From positions 124,001 to 188,000 of the forward strand of contig JAEUKI010000075.1 of NCBI GenBank assembly GCA_016793325.1: DNA of 64,000 bases. The letters run 5' to 3'. The notes below the pieces were generated by a model, which ran no database searches, was not told where the DNA came from, and was given only the letters and a program-made list of their open reading frames with translations. The position numbers and the translations under genes were made by a program. Numbering within the stretch: position 1 is the first letter of the stretch; each line of letters starts with the position of its first letter. Origin of the DNA: Myxococcales bacterium. Its GTDB lineage: Bacteria; Myxococcota_A; Polyangia; Polyangiales; Ga0077539. This document shows, piece after piece, positions 7,650 through 16,339 of the stretch.

Positions 7650-9047
7650 ATGGCTCCGAGACGCATCGATCCACGCTCCGTCCGCGCCGCCAGCAACGAT
7701 CCGAACGCAGAGGTCCTACGCGCGCTGTATGCGTACGCTCCGCCGGACGCGGGCGCTCCCTGCACGATCGAACACGATGGGCGATCGATCGCCGCGCGAG
7801 AGGGAGAGCCCGTTGCCATTTCGCTCTTGGCCGCGGGGGTCGACACGCTCTCGCGCAGCGTGAAATTTCACCGGCCGCGCGGGCCGATGTGCCTCCGAGG
7901 CAACTGCGAGGGGTGCCTCGTGCGCTTGGACGGCGAGCCCAATCGCATGGCGTGCACGGCGCCCTCGCGAGACGGGCGCGAGGTGCGCTCGCAAAACTCC
8001 TTTCCGAGCGCGCAGATCGACATCTTGCGGGTGACGGACTGGTTCTTTCCGAAGCAGTTCGATCATCACCATTTGATGGTCCGCTACGGGACGACCATCA
8101 ACGAGGTGATGCAGTCGTTTGCCCGCAAAATGGCCGGACTCGGGACGCTCCCCGAGCGACCCGAGCGCGCGCCTGCGCCCGAGACCATCGACTGCGACGT
8201 GCTCGTCGTGGGGCTCGGCCCCGTCGGTCTCTCGGTCGCGACGGCGCTCGCGCGGGCGGGACACTCGGTGTGCGCGGTCGAAGAAGAGCCCTTCGTCGGC
8301 GGATGGATGCGCGACTCGCTGCGGTGGTTCGACCGTGACGGAAGGCGCGTGTGCGGCGCCGAAGCGTCGGACCGCGACCTCGCTGCGCTCCGGGCAGCGG
8401 GCGCCTCGGTGCGCGTGTCCGCGAGCGCGTGCGCGACCTTCGACGACGGGACGATCGTGATCCAGAGCGATCGCGCGCTGTGGGTCCGGCCCCGCGCGAG
8501 GGTGTTCGCCAACGGCTGTCACGAGTCGGTCGGCGCGTTCGGTGACAACGACATGCCGGGGATTTTTACAGCGCGCGCCGCGGCGAGGGCGCTTCGCTAC
8601 GGCGTTCGCGTCGGCGAGAGCGTGCTCGTGTGCGGCCCCCAGGAAGACCCCGAGCTCGACGCCCTCTCGGACGCGCTCTCTGCCGCGGGAGCGACCGTGC
8701 ACCGGTTGCCCGAGGGCGCGTCGCTGATCGAAGCGCTCGGCGCGAGCTCTGTGACCGGGGCGCTCGTCGGCAAGGGCGAGAGCGATGCCCACAAAATCAA
8801 GTGTGACGCGATCGTCGCGCCGACCTCTCGGACGCCGGCCTTCGAGCTCGCGGGGCAAGCGGGCGTCGAGGCGGCGCAGGACCTCGATCGGCAGTGCTTC
8901 GCCGCGCGCGGCGACGAGTTTGGCCGAACGCAGCGCGAGGACGTCTTCGTCGCCGGGAGCGTCGCGCACGGAGGTCGCTCGCCGGTGCGCGAGCGCGCGA
9001 TCGTAGGGTCCGTGGAGGCGTGGCTCGAGAAGGGAAGAGGGCGATGA
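7650..9047 (+). CDS. sarcosine oxidase/HCN-synthase-like alpha subunit: [2Fe-2S] plus FAD/NAD-binding domains
   Basis: 465 residues from the ATG at 7650 (another ATG lies at 7623). The N-terminal domain is a plant-type ferredoxin fold as in the SoxA/HcnB/opine oxidase group: FHRPRGPMCLRGNCEGCLV with Cys81, Cys86, Cys89 and Cys102 placed to hold a [2Fe-2S] cluster. A pyridine-nucleotide-disulfide-type FAD domain follows, with GLGPVG at 188-193 and a VGGWM segment. The C-terminus is shorter than SoxA alpha and lacks the folate-binding aminomethyltransferase part. With the two downstream genes it would form a heterotrimeric amine, amino-acid or opine dehydrogenase. Stop overlaps the next ATG by 4 bp, so translation is coupled. 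Confidence 0.85.
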   Translation: MAPRRIDPRSVRAASNDPNAEVLRALYAYAPPDAGAPCTIEHDGRSIAAREGEPVAISLLAAGVDTLSRSVKFHRPRGPMCLRGNCEGCLVRLDGEPNRMACTAPSRDGREVRSQNSFPSAQIDILRVTDWFFPKQFDHHHLMVRYGTTINEVMQSFARKMAGLGTLPERPERAPAPETIDCDVLVVGLGPVGLSVATALARAGHSVCAVEEEPFVGGWMRDSLRWFDRDGRRVCGAEASDRDLAALRAAGASVRVSASACATFDDGTIVIQSDRALWVRPRARVFANGCHESVGAFGDNDMPGIFTARAAARALRYGVRVGESVLVCGPQEDPELDALSDALSAAGATVHRLPEGASLIEALGASSVTGALVGKGESDAHKIKCDAIVAPTSRTPAFELAGQAGVEAAQDLDRQCFAARGDEFGRTQREDVFVAGSVAHGGRSPVRERAIVGSVEAWLEKGRGR

Positions 9048-9379
9048 GCGCGAAGGTTCTTCTCTGCCGCTGCGAGGACGTGACGCTGGCCGAGGTCGAG
9101 CACGCGATCGAGTCGGGGCAGCGCGACATCGAGTCGCTCAAGCGCTTCACGGGCTTCGGGACGGGGTGGTGTCAGGGCAAACAGTGTTTGATTTCGTGTG
9201 CGAGGGTGCTCGCCGCGCGCGTCGGCGAGTTTCCCCTGGCGCCTGTGACGCCGAGGCCGCCTGTGCACCCGATGCCGCTCGGGATGCTCGCGTCCCTCGG
9301 CGACGCGGTGAGCGTCGATCGACTCGAGTCCGTGGGCGCTGCGGGCGGCGATCACGGTGAAGGCGAGGGCGAGCGATGA
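9044..9379 (+). CDS. BFD-type [2Fe-2S] ferredoxin subunit
   Basis: 111 residues. Cys8 and Cys10 (LCRCEDV) plus Cys43 and Cys48 (GWCQGKQC) form the Fer2_BFD pattern seen in the middle or end of hydrogen cyanide synthase, opine oxidase and proline dehydrogenase subunits. KRFTGFGTGWCQG is the typical second half. The last 45 residues are Pro/Gly-rich and probably flexible. It sits between the alpha (iron-sulfur/FAD) and beta (DAO-fold FAD) subunits with 4-bp overlaps on both sides, so it is very likely the electron-carrying third subunit of the same complex. Confidence 0.88.
   Translation: MSAKVLLCRCEDVTLAEVEHAIESGQRDIESLKRFTGFGTGWCQGKQCLISCARVLAARVGEFPLAPVTPRPPVHPMPLGMLASLGDAVSVDRLESVGAAGGDHGEGEGER
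9188..9200 (+). repeat. copy of the 13-bp word TYGAWTTCGTGTG
   Basis: TTGATTTCGTGTG, inside the ferredoxin gene, read in codon phase as L-I-S-C. One of at least seven copies in the window (the others are listed separately and discussed in the findings). Confidence 0.6.
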
Positions 9380-10635
9380 CGGCAGGGCGCTATCGCGTCG
9401 TGATCATCGGCGCGGGGATCATGGGGCTCTCGACCGCGTGGCACCTTGCCAAGCGCGGGATCACGGACGTGCTCGTCGTGGACCGCGGGTACCTGTGCGG
9501 CGGCGCCTCGGGGCGCAACGGAGGGGGCGTTCGCGCGCAGTTTTCGAGCGAGAGCAACATCCGCTTGATGCGCGAGTCGATCGAGATCTGCCGAACGTTC
9601 GCGGCGGAGATGAAGATCAACGTGTGGTTTCGCCAGGGCGGGTACCTGTTTCTCACGCGCACCAAGCAGCGCGCGAGGATGCTCGAGGCGAGCGCGAAGC
9701 TTCAGCGAGACTGCGGGCTCGAGACGAGGCTGCTCGCGCCGCGCGAGGTGCGGGACATCGTGCCCGAGATCGACCCGACGGGCGTCGAGCTCGCGAGCTT
9801 CAATCCCGGCGATGGCGTGGTGTTTCCCTGGCCATTTGTGTGGGGCTACGCGAAGGCCGCGAAGGACCTCGGCGTCGAGATCGCGACGTTCACCGAGGTC
9901 GAGGGCTTCGACACGAACAACGGCAGGATCACCGGCGTTCGACTCGTTCGAACGAGGCACGACGCGATCGTGGCCGAGGACCGCGACGAGCGAACGACCG
10001 CCGCGGGACCGGGGCCGCGCGTCGATGCGTCGCGCGCGAGGGTGATCCCCGAGGGCGAGCGGTTCGTCGTCGAGTGCGACACGGTGCTCTGCTGCGCGGG
10101 CGCGTGGAGCCCGTCGATCGCGCGCATGGTGGGGATCGAGCTGCCGAACAAGCCTCACCGTCACGAGATTTGCTCGACCGAGCCCCTGAAGCCTTGGCTC
10201 GGGCCGCTCGTCGCGGACCTGACGGACGGGCTGTATTTCTCGCAGAGCATGCGGGGCGAGATCGTCGGCGGGATCGCGGTCGAGCCGGTTCCGCACGGGA
10301 TCAATCAGCGGTCGAGCGCGCAGTTTCTCGCGACGTACGCGCGGTCGCTCGTGCGCACGGTCCCGTCGATGTCGCGCGTCAAAGTGCTGCGACAATGGGC
10401 TGGGTGTTACGACCTGACGCCCGACGGAAACCCCATCGTGGGCCACGTCGACGGCTGCGAGAACCTCGTGATGGCCTGCGGGTTCATGGGCCACGGATTC
10501 ATGATGGCGCCCGTGATGGGGAGGCTCTTGGCAGAGCACGTCGCCACCGACGAGACGAGCGAGCTCTTCGCCCGATGGAACCTCCGTCGCTTCCGCGAAG
10601 GAAAGCTCCTCAGCGAGTCGATGATCATCGGGTGA
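9376..10635 (+). CDS. FAD-dependent oxidoreductase, DAO family (sarcosine oxidase beta-like)
   Basis: 419 residues with the Rossmann FAD motif VVIIGAGIMGLS (G12, G14, G17) at the N-terminus, the GGASGRNGGGVRAQF segment typical of sarcosine/dimethylglycine oxidase and HcnC-like proteins, and a C-terminal HVDGCENLVMACGFMGHGFMMAP-type closing motif that binds the FAD pyrophosphate. It should oxidise a secondary amine or amino acid and pass electrons through the ferredoxin subunits at 7650 and 9044. The substrate is not deducible. The ATG overlaps the stop of the ferredoxin gene by 4 bp. A 174-bp gap follows before the next gene. Confidence 0.88.
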   Translation: MTAGRYRVVIIGAGIMGLSTAWHLAKRGITDVLVVDRGYLCGGASGRNGGGVRAQFSSESNIRLMRESIEICRTFAAEMKINVWFRQGGYLFLTRTKQRARMLEASAKLQRDCGLETRLLAPREVRDIVPEIDPTGVELASFNPGDGVVFPWPFVWGYAKAAKDLGVEIATFTEVEGFDTNNGRITGVRLVRTRHDAIVAEDRDERTTAAGPGPRVDASRARVIPEGERFVVECDTVLCCAGAWSPSIARMVGIELPNKPHRHEICSTEPLKPWLGPLVADLTDGLYFSQSMRGEIVGGIAVEPVPHGINQRSSAQFLATYARSLVRTVPSMSRVKVLRQWAGCYDLTPDGNPIVGHVDGCENLVMACGFMGHGFMMAPVMGRLLAEHVATDETSELFARWNLRRFREGKLLSESMIIG

Positions 10636-10809
10636 GCGCGCTCGCGACGCCCCGTTGGAAGAAGACACGCAGCGCGCTGACTCCTGGGAAATATCCCGCG
10701 AGACCCAATCCGCGTGTCGCCAACGATGGGCGTCGCTGCTGTATGTCTGTCGTGGGCGACCGTTGATCCGTCGGACGCCGTGGCTATATGGCTCGATCCG
10801 TCGCTCGCC

Positions 10810-12246
10810 ATGAAGCCCACTGAGACAGCCCTCGTTGTGATCGATCCGCAAAACGATTTTCTCGCGGAGGGAGGGGCGTTTTCGAAGCGTCACATGGCGC
10901 CCTCGCAGTGCGCGGACGCCCTCGCGTGGAGCGTCTCGATCGCGAGGCAACAGGGCCGCAAGGTGTGCTGGGTTCTCTCGGACTACAGCGCGAGCGCGGG
11001 CGACCGCGCGCTCGCTGGCGAGACCCACACTGGGGCTCCGTGCTGCGTCGAGGGGACGTGGGGCGCCGCGGTGATCGACGCCCTCGTGAGCGAGCACAGT
11101 CGCGCGGGGGACCTGTCCGTGGTCAAGCGCTGGTACTCGGCGTTTCGAGAGACGACGCTGGATGCGTCGCTGCGCAGCGCGGGGGTGCGTCGGTTGATTG
11201 TGTGTGGCGTCGCGACGAACGTGTGCGTGCTCGCGACGGCGCGCGCGGCGAGGGCGCTCGGCTACGAGGTGTGGGTCCTGCGCGACGCCACGGTCGCAGG
11301 CACGGCGGGCAAGCACACGGCGGCGCTGCGCGAGCTCGAGGGGCTCGGGTGCTCGGTGCGCTCGATCGCGGAGCTCGCGATGGACAGCGCGGACGAGGTC
11401 GTTCTTCGCGGGCTCGGCAGCGGCGACAGCGCGCTTCACTGCAACGTGTTCGGCGCGCTCGGCGCGGACCGCGGGGCGCTGTTCGATACGCTCGCACACG
11501 AAATCGAGTGGAACGTCATGATGCACCGCGGCGGCGAGGTCCCGCGCCGCGTGGCGATCCAGGGCGCGATCGAGGGCTCGGTCGAGCCGCTCTACCGTCA
11601 CCCCGCGGACGAGCAGCCGGTGATGGTCTCGTTCAGCCCGACGGTGGACGCGATTCGTCGCGCGGTCGAGGCGCGCACGGGCCACCCGCTCAACCACTGC
11701 CTCGCGCAGCTCTATCGCACGGGGCGCGATTGGATCAGCGCGCACTCGGACAAGACGCTCGACCTCGAGCGGCCGTCGTTCGTGGTCAACGCGAGCTTCG
11801 GTCGAACGAGGACGATGCTGTTCGAGCCCAAGGTGAAGGGAGCGGTCGCGACGCAGAAGGTTCCGCTGCCCGATGGGTCCGTGCTGCTCATGGGGCTCGG
11901 GACCAATCGAGAGCGGTTTCACGAGATCAAGCAAGAGGGGCAGAGCGACGACGACGGCCCGCGGATCTCGCTTACGTTTCGTTGGATCGGGACGTTCTAC
12001 GACCGCGAGACGCGCGCGGTGTGGGGCGTCGGATCACCTGCGAAAACACAGCCCGAAGCGCTCGCGATCCTCGCGCGACGCCGCGAGCTCGACGGCGCGG
12101 CGCTCCGCGCGGAGCTGCACGACGAGTCGCTTCGCATGCTGCGAGTGTTTCGCGAAGAGAACGTCGATCCGTCCTTCGACGCAGCGAAGTACCAGCCGGG
12201 CTTCACGGTGCTCGACCTCTCGGCGCTCGAAGGCGGCGACGCGTGA
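10810..12246 (+). CDS. isochorismatase-like hydrolase fused to an AlkB-like 2OG-Fe(II) dioxygenase
   Basis: 478 residues in two domains. Residues 5-190 are a cysteine hydrolase of the isochorismatase/nicotinamidase fold, with the triad Asp12 (VVIDPQNDF), Lys106 (VVKRWYS) and Cys139 (GVATNVCV). Residues about 205-400 are an AlkB-type dioxygenase: NHCLAQLYRTG, then H312-S-D314 (the H-x-D facial-triad half), His371 as the third iron ligand, and R385-x5-R391, the AlkB arginine signature. Both active sites look intact. AlkB relatives demethylate nucleic acids or proteins, and isochorismatase relatives hydrolyse amides. The joint substrate is unknown. Start is the ATG where the hydrolase fold begins. 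The stop overlaps the GST start (GTGA). Confidence 0.88.
   Translation: MKPTETALVVIDPQNDFLAEGGAFSKRHMAPSQCADALAWSVSIARQQGRKVCWVLSDYSASAGDRALAGETHTGAPCCVEGTWGAAVIDALVSEHSRAGDLSVVKRWYSAFRETTLDASLRSAGVRRLIVCGVATNVCVLATARAARALGYEVWVLRDATVAGTAGKHTAALRELEGLGCSVRSIAELAMDSADEVVLRGLGSGDSALHCNVFGALGADRGALFDTLAHEIEWNVMMHRGGEVPRRVAIQGAIEGSVEPLYRHPADEQPVMVSFSPTVDAIRRAVEARTGHPLNHCLAQLYRTGRDWISAHSDKTLDLERPSFVVNASFGRTRTMLFEPKVKGAVATQKVPLPDGSVLLMGLGTNRERFHEIKQEGQSDDDGPRISLTFRWIGTFYDRETRAVWGVGSPAKTQPEALAILARRRELDGAALRAELHDESLRMLRVFREENVDPSFDAAKYQPGFTVLDLSALEGGDA
11495..11507 (-). repeat. copy of the 13-bp word (TCGATTTCGTGTG on minus)
   Basis: This copy lies in the dioxygenase part of the fusion gene, out of phase with the ferredoxin copy (read on plus as A-H-E-I). 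Confidence 0.55.
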
Positions 12247-12938
12247 GCGAGCGGGTCGTGTACATGGTCAACGGCTCGATCTCGAGCTGGCGCGTGCTCG
12301 TGTGCGTGTACGAGAAGGGGTTGCCGTGCAGGGCTCATCGGCTGCGCGTGATGCGCGAGCGCAAAGAGACGCGGTCGCCCGAGTTTCTCGCGATCAATCC
12401 GCGTGGAAAAGCGCCGGTCCTCGTCGAGCCCGACGGCGTCGTCGTGAGCGAGTCCTTCGCGATCCTCGAGTTCATCGAGCGCCGCTACCCCGAGCCTGCG
12501 CTGCTCTCGCGCGAGCCCGCGGCGATGGCTCGAGAGCTCGCGCGTACGCACGAGGCAGAGACCTTCGCGTGCGCGTACGAGGGGCTCGAGTCGCTCTTCG
12601 TGACGGACCCGAGCGCGATGAGCGAAGGCGATCGTCGCGAGATCGAGCGCTGCCTCGCTGCGGTCGAGTGGGAGCTCGACCTGTGGGAGTCGCGCGCGAA
12701 TGAATCGACGTTCATCGCGGGCGAGGCGCTCACGATGGCGGACGTGTCGTTCTACCCGACGCTCGCGTACATGCTGCGGCGCGGGCTGTCGCTGGCGGCG
12801 CGCCCGAAGCTCGACGCGTACCAGCGCCGGATGCGCGAGCGGCCGTCGTGCGCGAGGGCGTTTCCCGAAGGCTGGACGCACGAGGTCGGAAAGCGAGATC
12901 TCTTTGCCCTCGCGCGCTCGATCGTCGGCACGCGGTGA
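12243..12938 (+). CDS. glutathione S-transferase
   Basis: 231 residues from a GTG that shares GTGA with the preceding stop. The thioredoxin-fold N-terminus has SISSWRVLVCVYEKGL, the cis-Pro region NPRGKAPVLVEPDG and the glutathione-contact ESFAILEFIERRYP. The helical C-terminal domain has the conserved LTMADVSFYPTLAYM. The putative catalytic residue is one of the serines at the start of helix 1. It is translationally coupled to the isochorismatase-AlkB fusion, so both presumably serve one pathway, perhaps detoxification or catabolism of an amide or alkylated compound linked to the upstream amine dehydrogenase. That link is inference. Confidence 0.88.
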   Translation: MSERVVYMVNGSISSWRVLVCVYEKGLPCRAHRLRVMRERKETRSPEFLAINPRGKAPVLVEPDGVVVSESFAILEFIERRYPEPALLSREPAAMARELARTHEAETFACAYEGLESLFVTDPSAMSEGDRREIERCLAAVEWELDLWESRANESTFIAGEALTMADVSFYPTLAYMLRRGLSLAARPKLDAYQRRMRERPSCARAFPEGWTHEVGKRDLFALARSIVGTR

Positions 12939-13060
12939 GCGTGAAACGGTCGTGCGACGGGCGCGCGCGGGCGTGACGTTCGTGTCGCAGTCCTGCAAAT
13001 CCGCGATGGATCCGCGCGATGGCGAGCGCGATGCGTGCGAGACTCCGCGTCGTTGCAACG

Positions 13061-14464
13061 ATGAAGCACGACAAGCGTGACGAGCGGCCGAAGGCCACGG
13101 TGAATCGCCGAGCGATGCTGCGCTCGGGCCTCGCAGGATTCGCGTCGATCATGGCGGGAAAGGCGCTCGCGGCCTGCGCTCCGCCCGCGGGCCCTTCGGA
13201 CTCGGGCGTCGACGCGCTCACGGGCGACGCGGCGACGGACGCCTCGGGGTCTTTGGACGCGATGGACGCGATGGACGTGACGAGCATCGCGGACTCGGGC
13301 GTCGCGATCGACGCGCGACCTGTGGACAGCGGGATCGACGCCGGAGCGCAGGTGTTTCGACGACGAACGTTGCCTGCGCCGCCCGCGTTGCGCTCTCGGA
13401 TCGCAGACATCGGGCCCTTGAGTGCGACGCCCGACGCCAACGGTCTTCGGCTACCAGCGGGATTCACCTCGCGAATCGTGGGTGAGTACGACCGTCCCGT
13501 GCCGGGGACATCGCACCTCTGGCACGTCGCGCCGGATGGCGGTGCGACGTTCGGCACTGAAGACGGCGGGTGGATCTATGTGTCCAACTCCGAGCAGCTG
13601 GCAGCGCAGGGAGGAGTCGGCGCGATTCGCTTCGCGGGCGACGGGACGATCATGCGCGCGTACACGATCCTGCGCAGAACGACGCTGAACTGCGCGGGTG
13701 GTCGCACGCCCTGGCACACGTGGCTGTCATGCGAAGAGATGGATCGAGGCCGTGTGTGGGAGTGCGATCCGTGGGGAGAGCAGCCGTCCGTCGCACGGCC
13801 AGCGTTGGGTGTCTTCATTCACGAAGCGGTGTGCGTCGACCACGATCGAGGGCACCTGTATCTCACAGAAGACGCGAACAACGGTCGGTTCTACCGCTTC
13901 GTTCCTGCGGGAACGAACGCGAACGGATTTCCTGACCTGAGTCGCGGCGTGCTCGAAGTCGCGGTCGTCGATCGCATGGGCGGCGTCACCTGGAGGCCAG
14001 TTCCGGACCCGACGTACACGGGCGATACGCCGACGCGCTATCAGGTGCCCGAGTCGACGGAGTTCGATGGCGGGGAAGGCATCTGGTACGTCGATCACAA
14101 GGTGTACTTCAGCACCAAGGGCGACGATCGGATCTGGCTCTACGACTGTCGCACCTCGAGAATTTCGATCTTCTACGATTTTCAGCGCTACCCCGAGCCG
14201 CGGATCCTCACGGGCGTCGACAACCTCACGGTGTCGTGCTGCGGCGATCTGCTCGTCGCGGAGGATCAAGGGACGATGGACGTCGTCGCGATCTTGCCGA
14301 GCGGCGACCTCAAGCAGCTCGTTCAAGTCGTGGGGCAAGACACGAGCGAGATCACCGGGCCTGCGTTCGACCCGAGCGGCACGCGCTTGTACTTCAGCTC
14401 GCAGCGGAGCCCCGCGGGCGGAACGACCTTCGAAGTGACGGGACCGTTTCACGCGCCTGCGTAG
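13061..14464 (+). CDS. PhoX-like (DUF839) Tat-exported lipoprotein
   Basis: 467 residues from the ATG at 13061. The N-terminus carries a Tat-type NRRAML motif (Arg16-Arg17), a hydrophobic core and a lipobox LAAC at Cys39, followed by an Asp/Ala linker rich in DAMDAMDV. The rest matches PhoX-type proteins: DGTIMRAYTIL, then NCAGGRTPWHTWLSCEEM, a GVFIHEAVCVDHD segment, LTEDANNGRFYRF and EGIWYVDHKVYFSTKGDDRIW. PhoX proteins are calcium/iron-dependent alkaline phosphatases that scavenge phosphate outside the cytoplasm. This one is near the short end of the family. Whether all metal ligands are present needs an alignment. It converges with the 14479 gene. Confidence 0.82.
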   Translation: MKHDKRDERPKATVNRRAMLRSGLAGFASIMAGKALAACAPPAGPSDSGVDALTGDAATDASGSLDAMDAMDVTSIADSGVAIDARPVDSGIDAGAQVFRRRTLPAPPALRSRIADIGPLSATPDANGLRLPAGFTSRIVGEYDRPVPGTSHLWHVAPDGGATFGTEDGGWIYVSNSEQLAAQGGVGAIRFAGDGTIMRAYTILRRTTLNCAGGRTPWHTWLSCEEMDRGRVWECDPWGEQPSVARPALGVFIHEAVCVDHDRGHLYLTEDANNGRFYRFVPAGTNANGFPDLSRGVLEVAVVDRMGGVTWRPVPDPTYTGDTPTRYQVPESTEFDGGEGIWYVDHKVYFSTKGDDRIWLYDCRTSRISIFYDFQRYPEPRILTGVDNLTVSCCGDLLVAEDQGTMDVVAILPSGDLKQLVQVVGQDTSEITGPAFDPSGTRLYFSSQRSPAGGTTFEVTGPFHAPA

Positions 14465-14478
14465 CGCTGTCGTCGCGG

Positions 14479-15075
14479 CTACGGAAGCACGATGCGGCCG
14501 GGGGCGCCCATCAAGCCGCGCTCGGTGTGGCAGAGGTTGCAGTCGCCGTGCGTGTTGGGGATGTTGGGCATCGAGCGCGTGCGACCCTGGTAGCGAACTT
14601 GAATTCGTGTGAACGGACCCTGCGGGTTGTTCTCGAAATAAAAGTTGCCGCCCGGGAGCATCCGCGTGGTGTGCTCGTTGTTGTCCTTGTCTTGAAGGAC
14701 GATCTCGACAGGGTCGCTGCCGGTCGCGGGGCCGCCGAGGCAGTTGTTCGGCTCGTGGTTGGAGGCGTAGACCGTCCCGCCGACGGACCAACGAGGGGCG
14801 CCGGGGCGCGTGCGGTGGCAGTCGATGCACGCTTGTCCGGGGTTCATGAAGTTGGCCCCAGTATTCAAGCACGCCCAGGTCCGCCCCGTGGTGCACTGGG
14901 TGGGGTTGTTGAAGTTGAGCGGGTCTGCCGGGACCGGGGAGGCAGTCCCAGTGACGATGCACGTCCCGCTCGCGGGGCCACAGCCCGGCGTGCCCGAGAG
15001 AGTCGCGACGAACGCGACGAGCGCCAGCGGGAGCGCGAGCAGGGAGAGACTCGTTCGGAAGCGTGTAGGGGCCAT
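14479..15075 (-). CDS. exported lipoprotein with two CxxCH heme-binding motifs
   Basis: 198 residues from the ATG at 15075 (a GTG two codons earlier also fits). A signal peptide ends in a Cys after GTPG (GCG), so a lipoprotein is possible. Two canonical c-heme motifs are present, CIDCH near residue 82 and CNLCH near residue 178, separated by a beta-rich domain (VGGTVYASNHEPNNC...GGNFYFENNPQ). It resembles small periplasmic cytochrome-like proteins of Myxococcota of unknown role in electron transfer. It is divergent from the fructose-bisphosphate aldolase gene with a 238-bp gap that must hold both promoters. Confidence 0.75.
   Translation of the reverse strand: MAPTRFRTSLSLLALPLALVAFVATLSGTPGCGPASGTCIVTGTASPVPADPLNFNNPTQCTTGRTWACLNTGANFMNPGQACIDCHRTRPGAPRWSVGGTVYASNHEPNNCLGGPATGSDPVEIVLQDKDNNEHTTRMLPGGNFYFENNPQGPFTRIQVRYQGRTRSMPNIPNTHGDCNLCHTERGLMGAPGRIVLP
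14599..14611 (+). repeat. copy of the 13-bp word (TTGAATTCGTGTG)
   Basis: This copy lies within the two-heme lipoprotein gene. On the gene strand it encodes T-R-I-Q through unusually AT-rich codons (ACA, CGA, ATT, CAA). Confidence 0.6.
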
Positions 15076-15313
15076 GCTCACGGCGATACCTTAACTCCAA
15101 CGACCCGCGAGCACATCGCGGATTCGAAGGGGTTTTTCGTGGGTCAGCGATCGAGCCCGCCGGCGCCGCGGTCCCGGCGAAGGGGACGGGATCGGCATTC
15201 GTGGTGGGTTGCAAAGGGCGGAGGCGCCGTGTACCACCGCGGCCGTTGCTGGCGCCGCCGTCGCTGCCGCGCTCTGCTCGACGGCGCAGCAAACTTACGG
15301 AGAAGCATCGACC

Positions 15314-16240
15314 ATGGCTCACACCGACCGCGTGAAGCAGATCCTGTCTTGGTACGGATCGGACAACCCTGGAACCCGCGCCAACCTCGCTCGCCTGCTC
15401 AACGCAGGGCGCCTCGCGGGGACGGGCAAGATGGTGATCCTCCCAGTCGATCAGGGCTTCGAGCACGGTCCTGCGCGCTCGTTTGCGCCAAACCCCGCGG
15501 GCTACGACCCCGAGTACCACGTGAAGTTGGCGCTCGACTCGGGCTGCAACGCGTACGCGGCGCCGCTCGGGTTCATCGAAGCGGTGGCCGATCAATACGC
15601 GGGGCAGATTCCGCTGATCCTCAAGCTCAACAACTCGGACGTGCTCGGCAAGCCCGCGCACCCGATGTCCGCGATCACGGGCTCGGTCGAGGACGCGCTG
15701 CGCCTCGGATGCGTCGCGATCGGCTACACGATTTACCCGGGTTCGGGCGCGCGCAACGAGCAGTACGAGAACCTCCGCGAGCTCACGCTGCAGGCCAAGC
15801 GCGTGGGGCTCGCCGTGGTGACCTGGGCGTACCCGCGCGGGGCGACGATCTCGAAGGACGGCGAGACCGCGGTGGACGTGTGCGCGTACGCGGCGCAGAT
15901 CGCCGCGCAGCTCGGCTCGCACGTGATCAAGGTGAAGCCCCCCAAGGCGCACCTCGAAGTGCCCGAGGCCAAGGCGGCCTTCGAGAAGGCGGGGATCAAG
16001 ATCGACACGCTGTCCGACCGCGTTCGCGAGGTCGTGCGCAGCGCCTTTGGTGGAAAGCGCATCGTGATCTTCTCGGGCGGCGAGGCCAAGGGGACCGAGG
16101 ACGTTCTCAACGAAGTGCGCGGCCTCGCCGAGGGCGGCGCGTTCGGGTCGATCATGGGCCGCAACGCGTTTCAGCGTCCGCGCGCCGAGTCGATCAAGTT
16201 GCTCAACGACGTGATGGATATCTTCGCGAAGGCTCCGTGA
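15314..16240 (+). CDS. fbaB: class I fructose-bisphosphate aldolase, DhnA/FbaB type
   Basis: 308 residues. ILPVDQGFEHGP (42-53), the LKLNNSD strand, IGYTIYPGS, VVTWAYPRG and HVIKVKPP identify the archaeal-type/DhnA class I aldolase. The Schiff-base lysine should be in IKVKPP (Lys206 or Lys208, the latter more likely by position), and the C-terminal GGEAKGTEDVLNEV and GSIMGRNAFQRP form the phosphate site. It cleaves fructose 1,6-bisphosphate into glyceraldehyde 3-phosphate and dihydroxyacetone phosphate. The ATG at 15314 follows ACGGAGAAG, a reasonable ribosome site, and fits the family N-terminus. Upstream in-frame starts would add an unrelated Ala/Thr-rich leader. Confidence 0.93.
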   Translation: MAHTDRVKQILSWYGSDNPGTRANLARLLNAGRLAGTGKMVILPVDQGFEHGPARSFAPNPAGYDPEYHVKLALDSGCNAYAAPLGFIEAVADQYAGQIPLILKLNNSDVLGKPAHPMSAITGSVEDALRLGCVAIGYTIYPGSGARNEQYENLRELTLQAKRVGLAVVTWAYPRGATISKDGETAVDVCAYAAQIAAQLGSHVIKVKPPKAHLEVPEAKAAFEKAGIKIDTLSDRVREVVRSAFGGKRIVIFSGGEAKGTEDVLNEVRGLAEGGAFGSIMGRNAFQRPRAESIKLLNDVMDIFAKAP

Positions 16241-16339
16241 AGGGGGCGTCGCTTACTTGAAATGATGGGCCACGAAACCGTGCAGGGATGACCCCGAGAA
16301 TCGTGGCCGACTGACTGCAGAACCGAGAGGGTGATTTCG

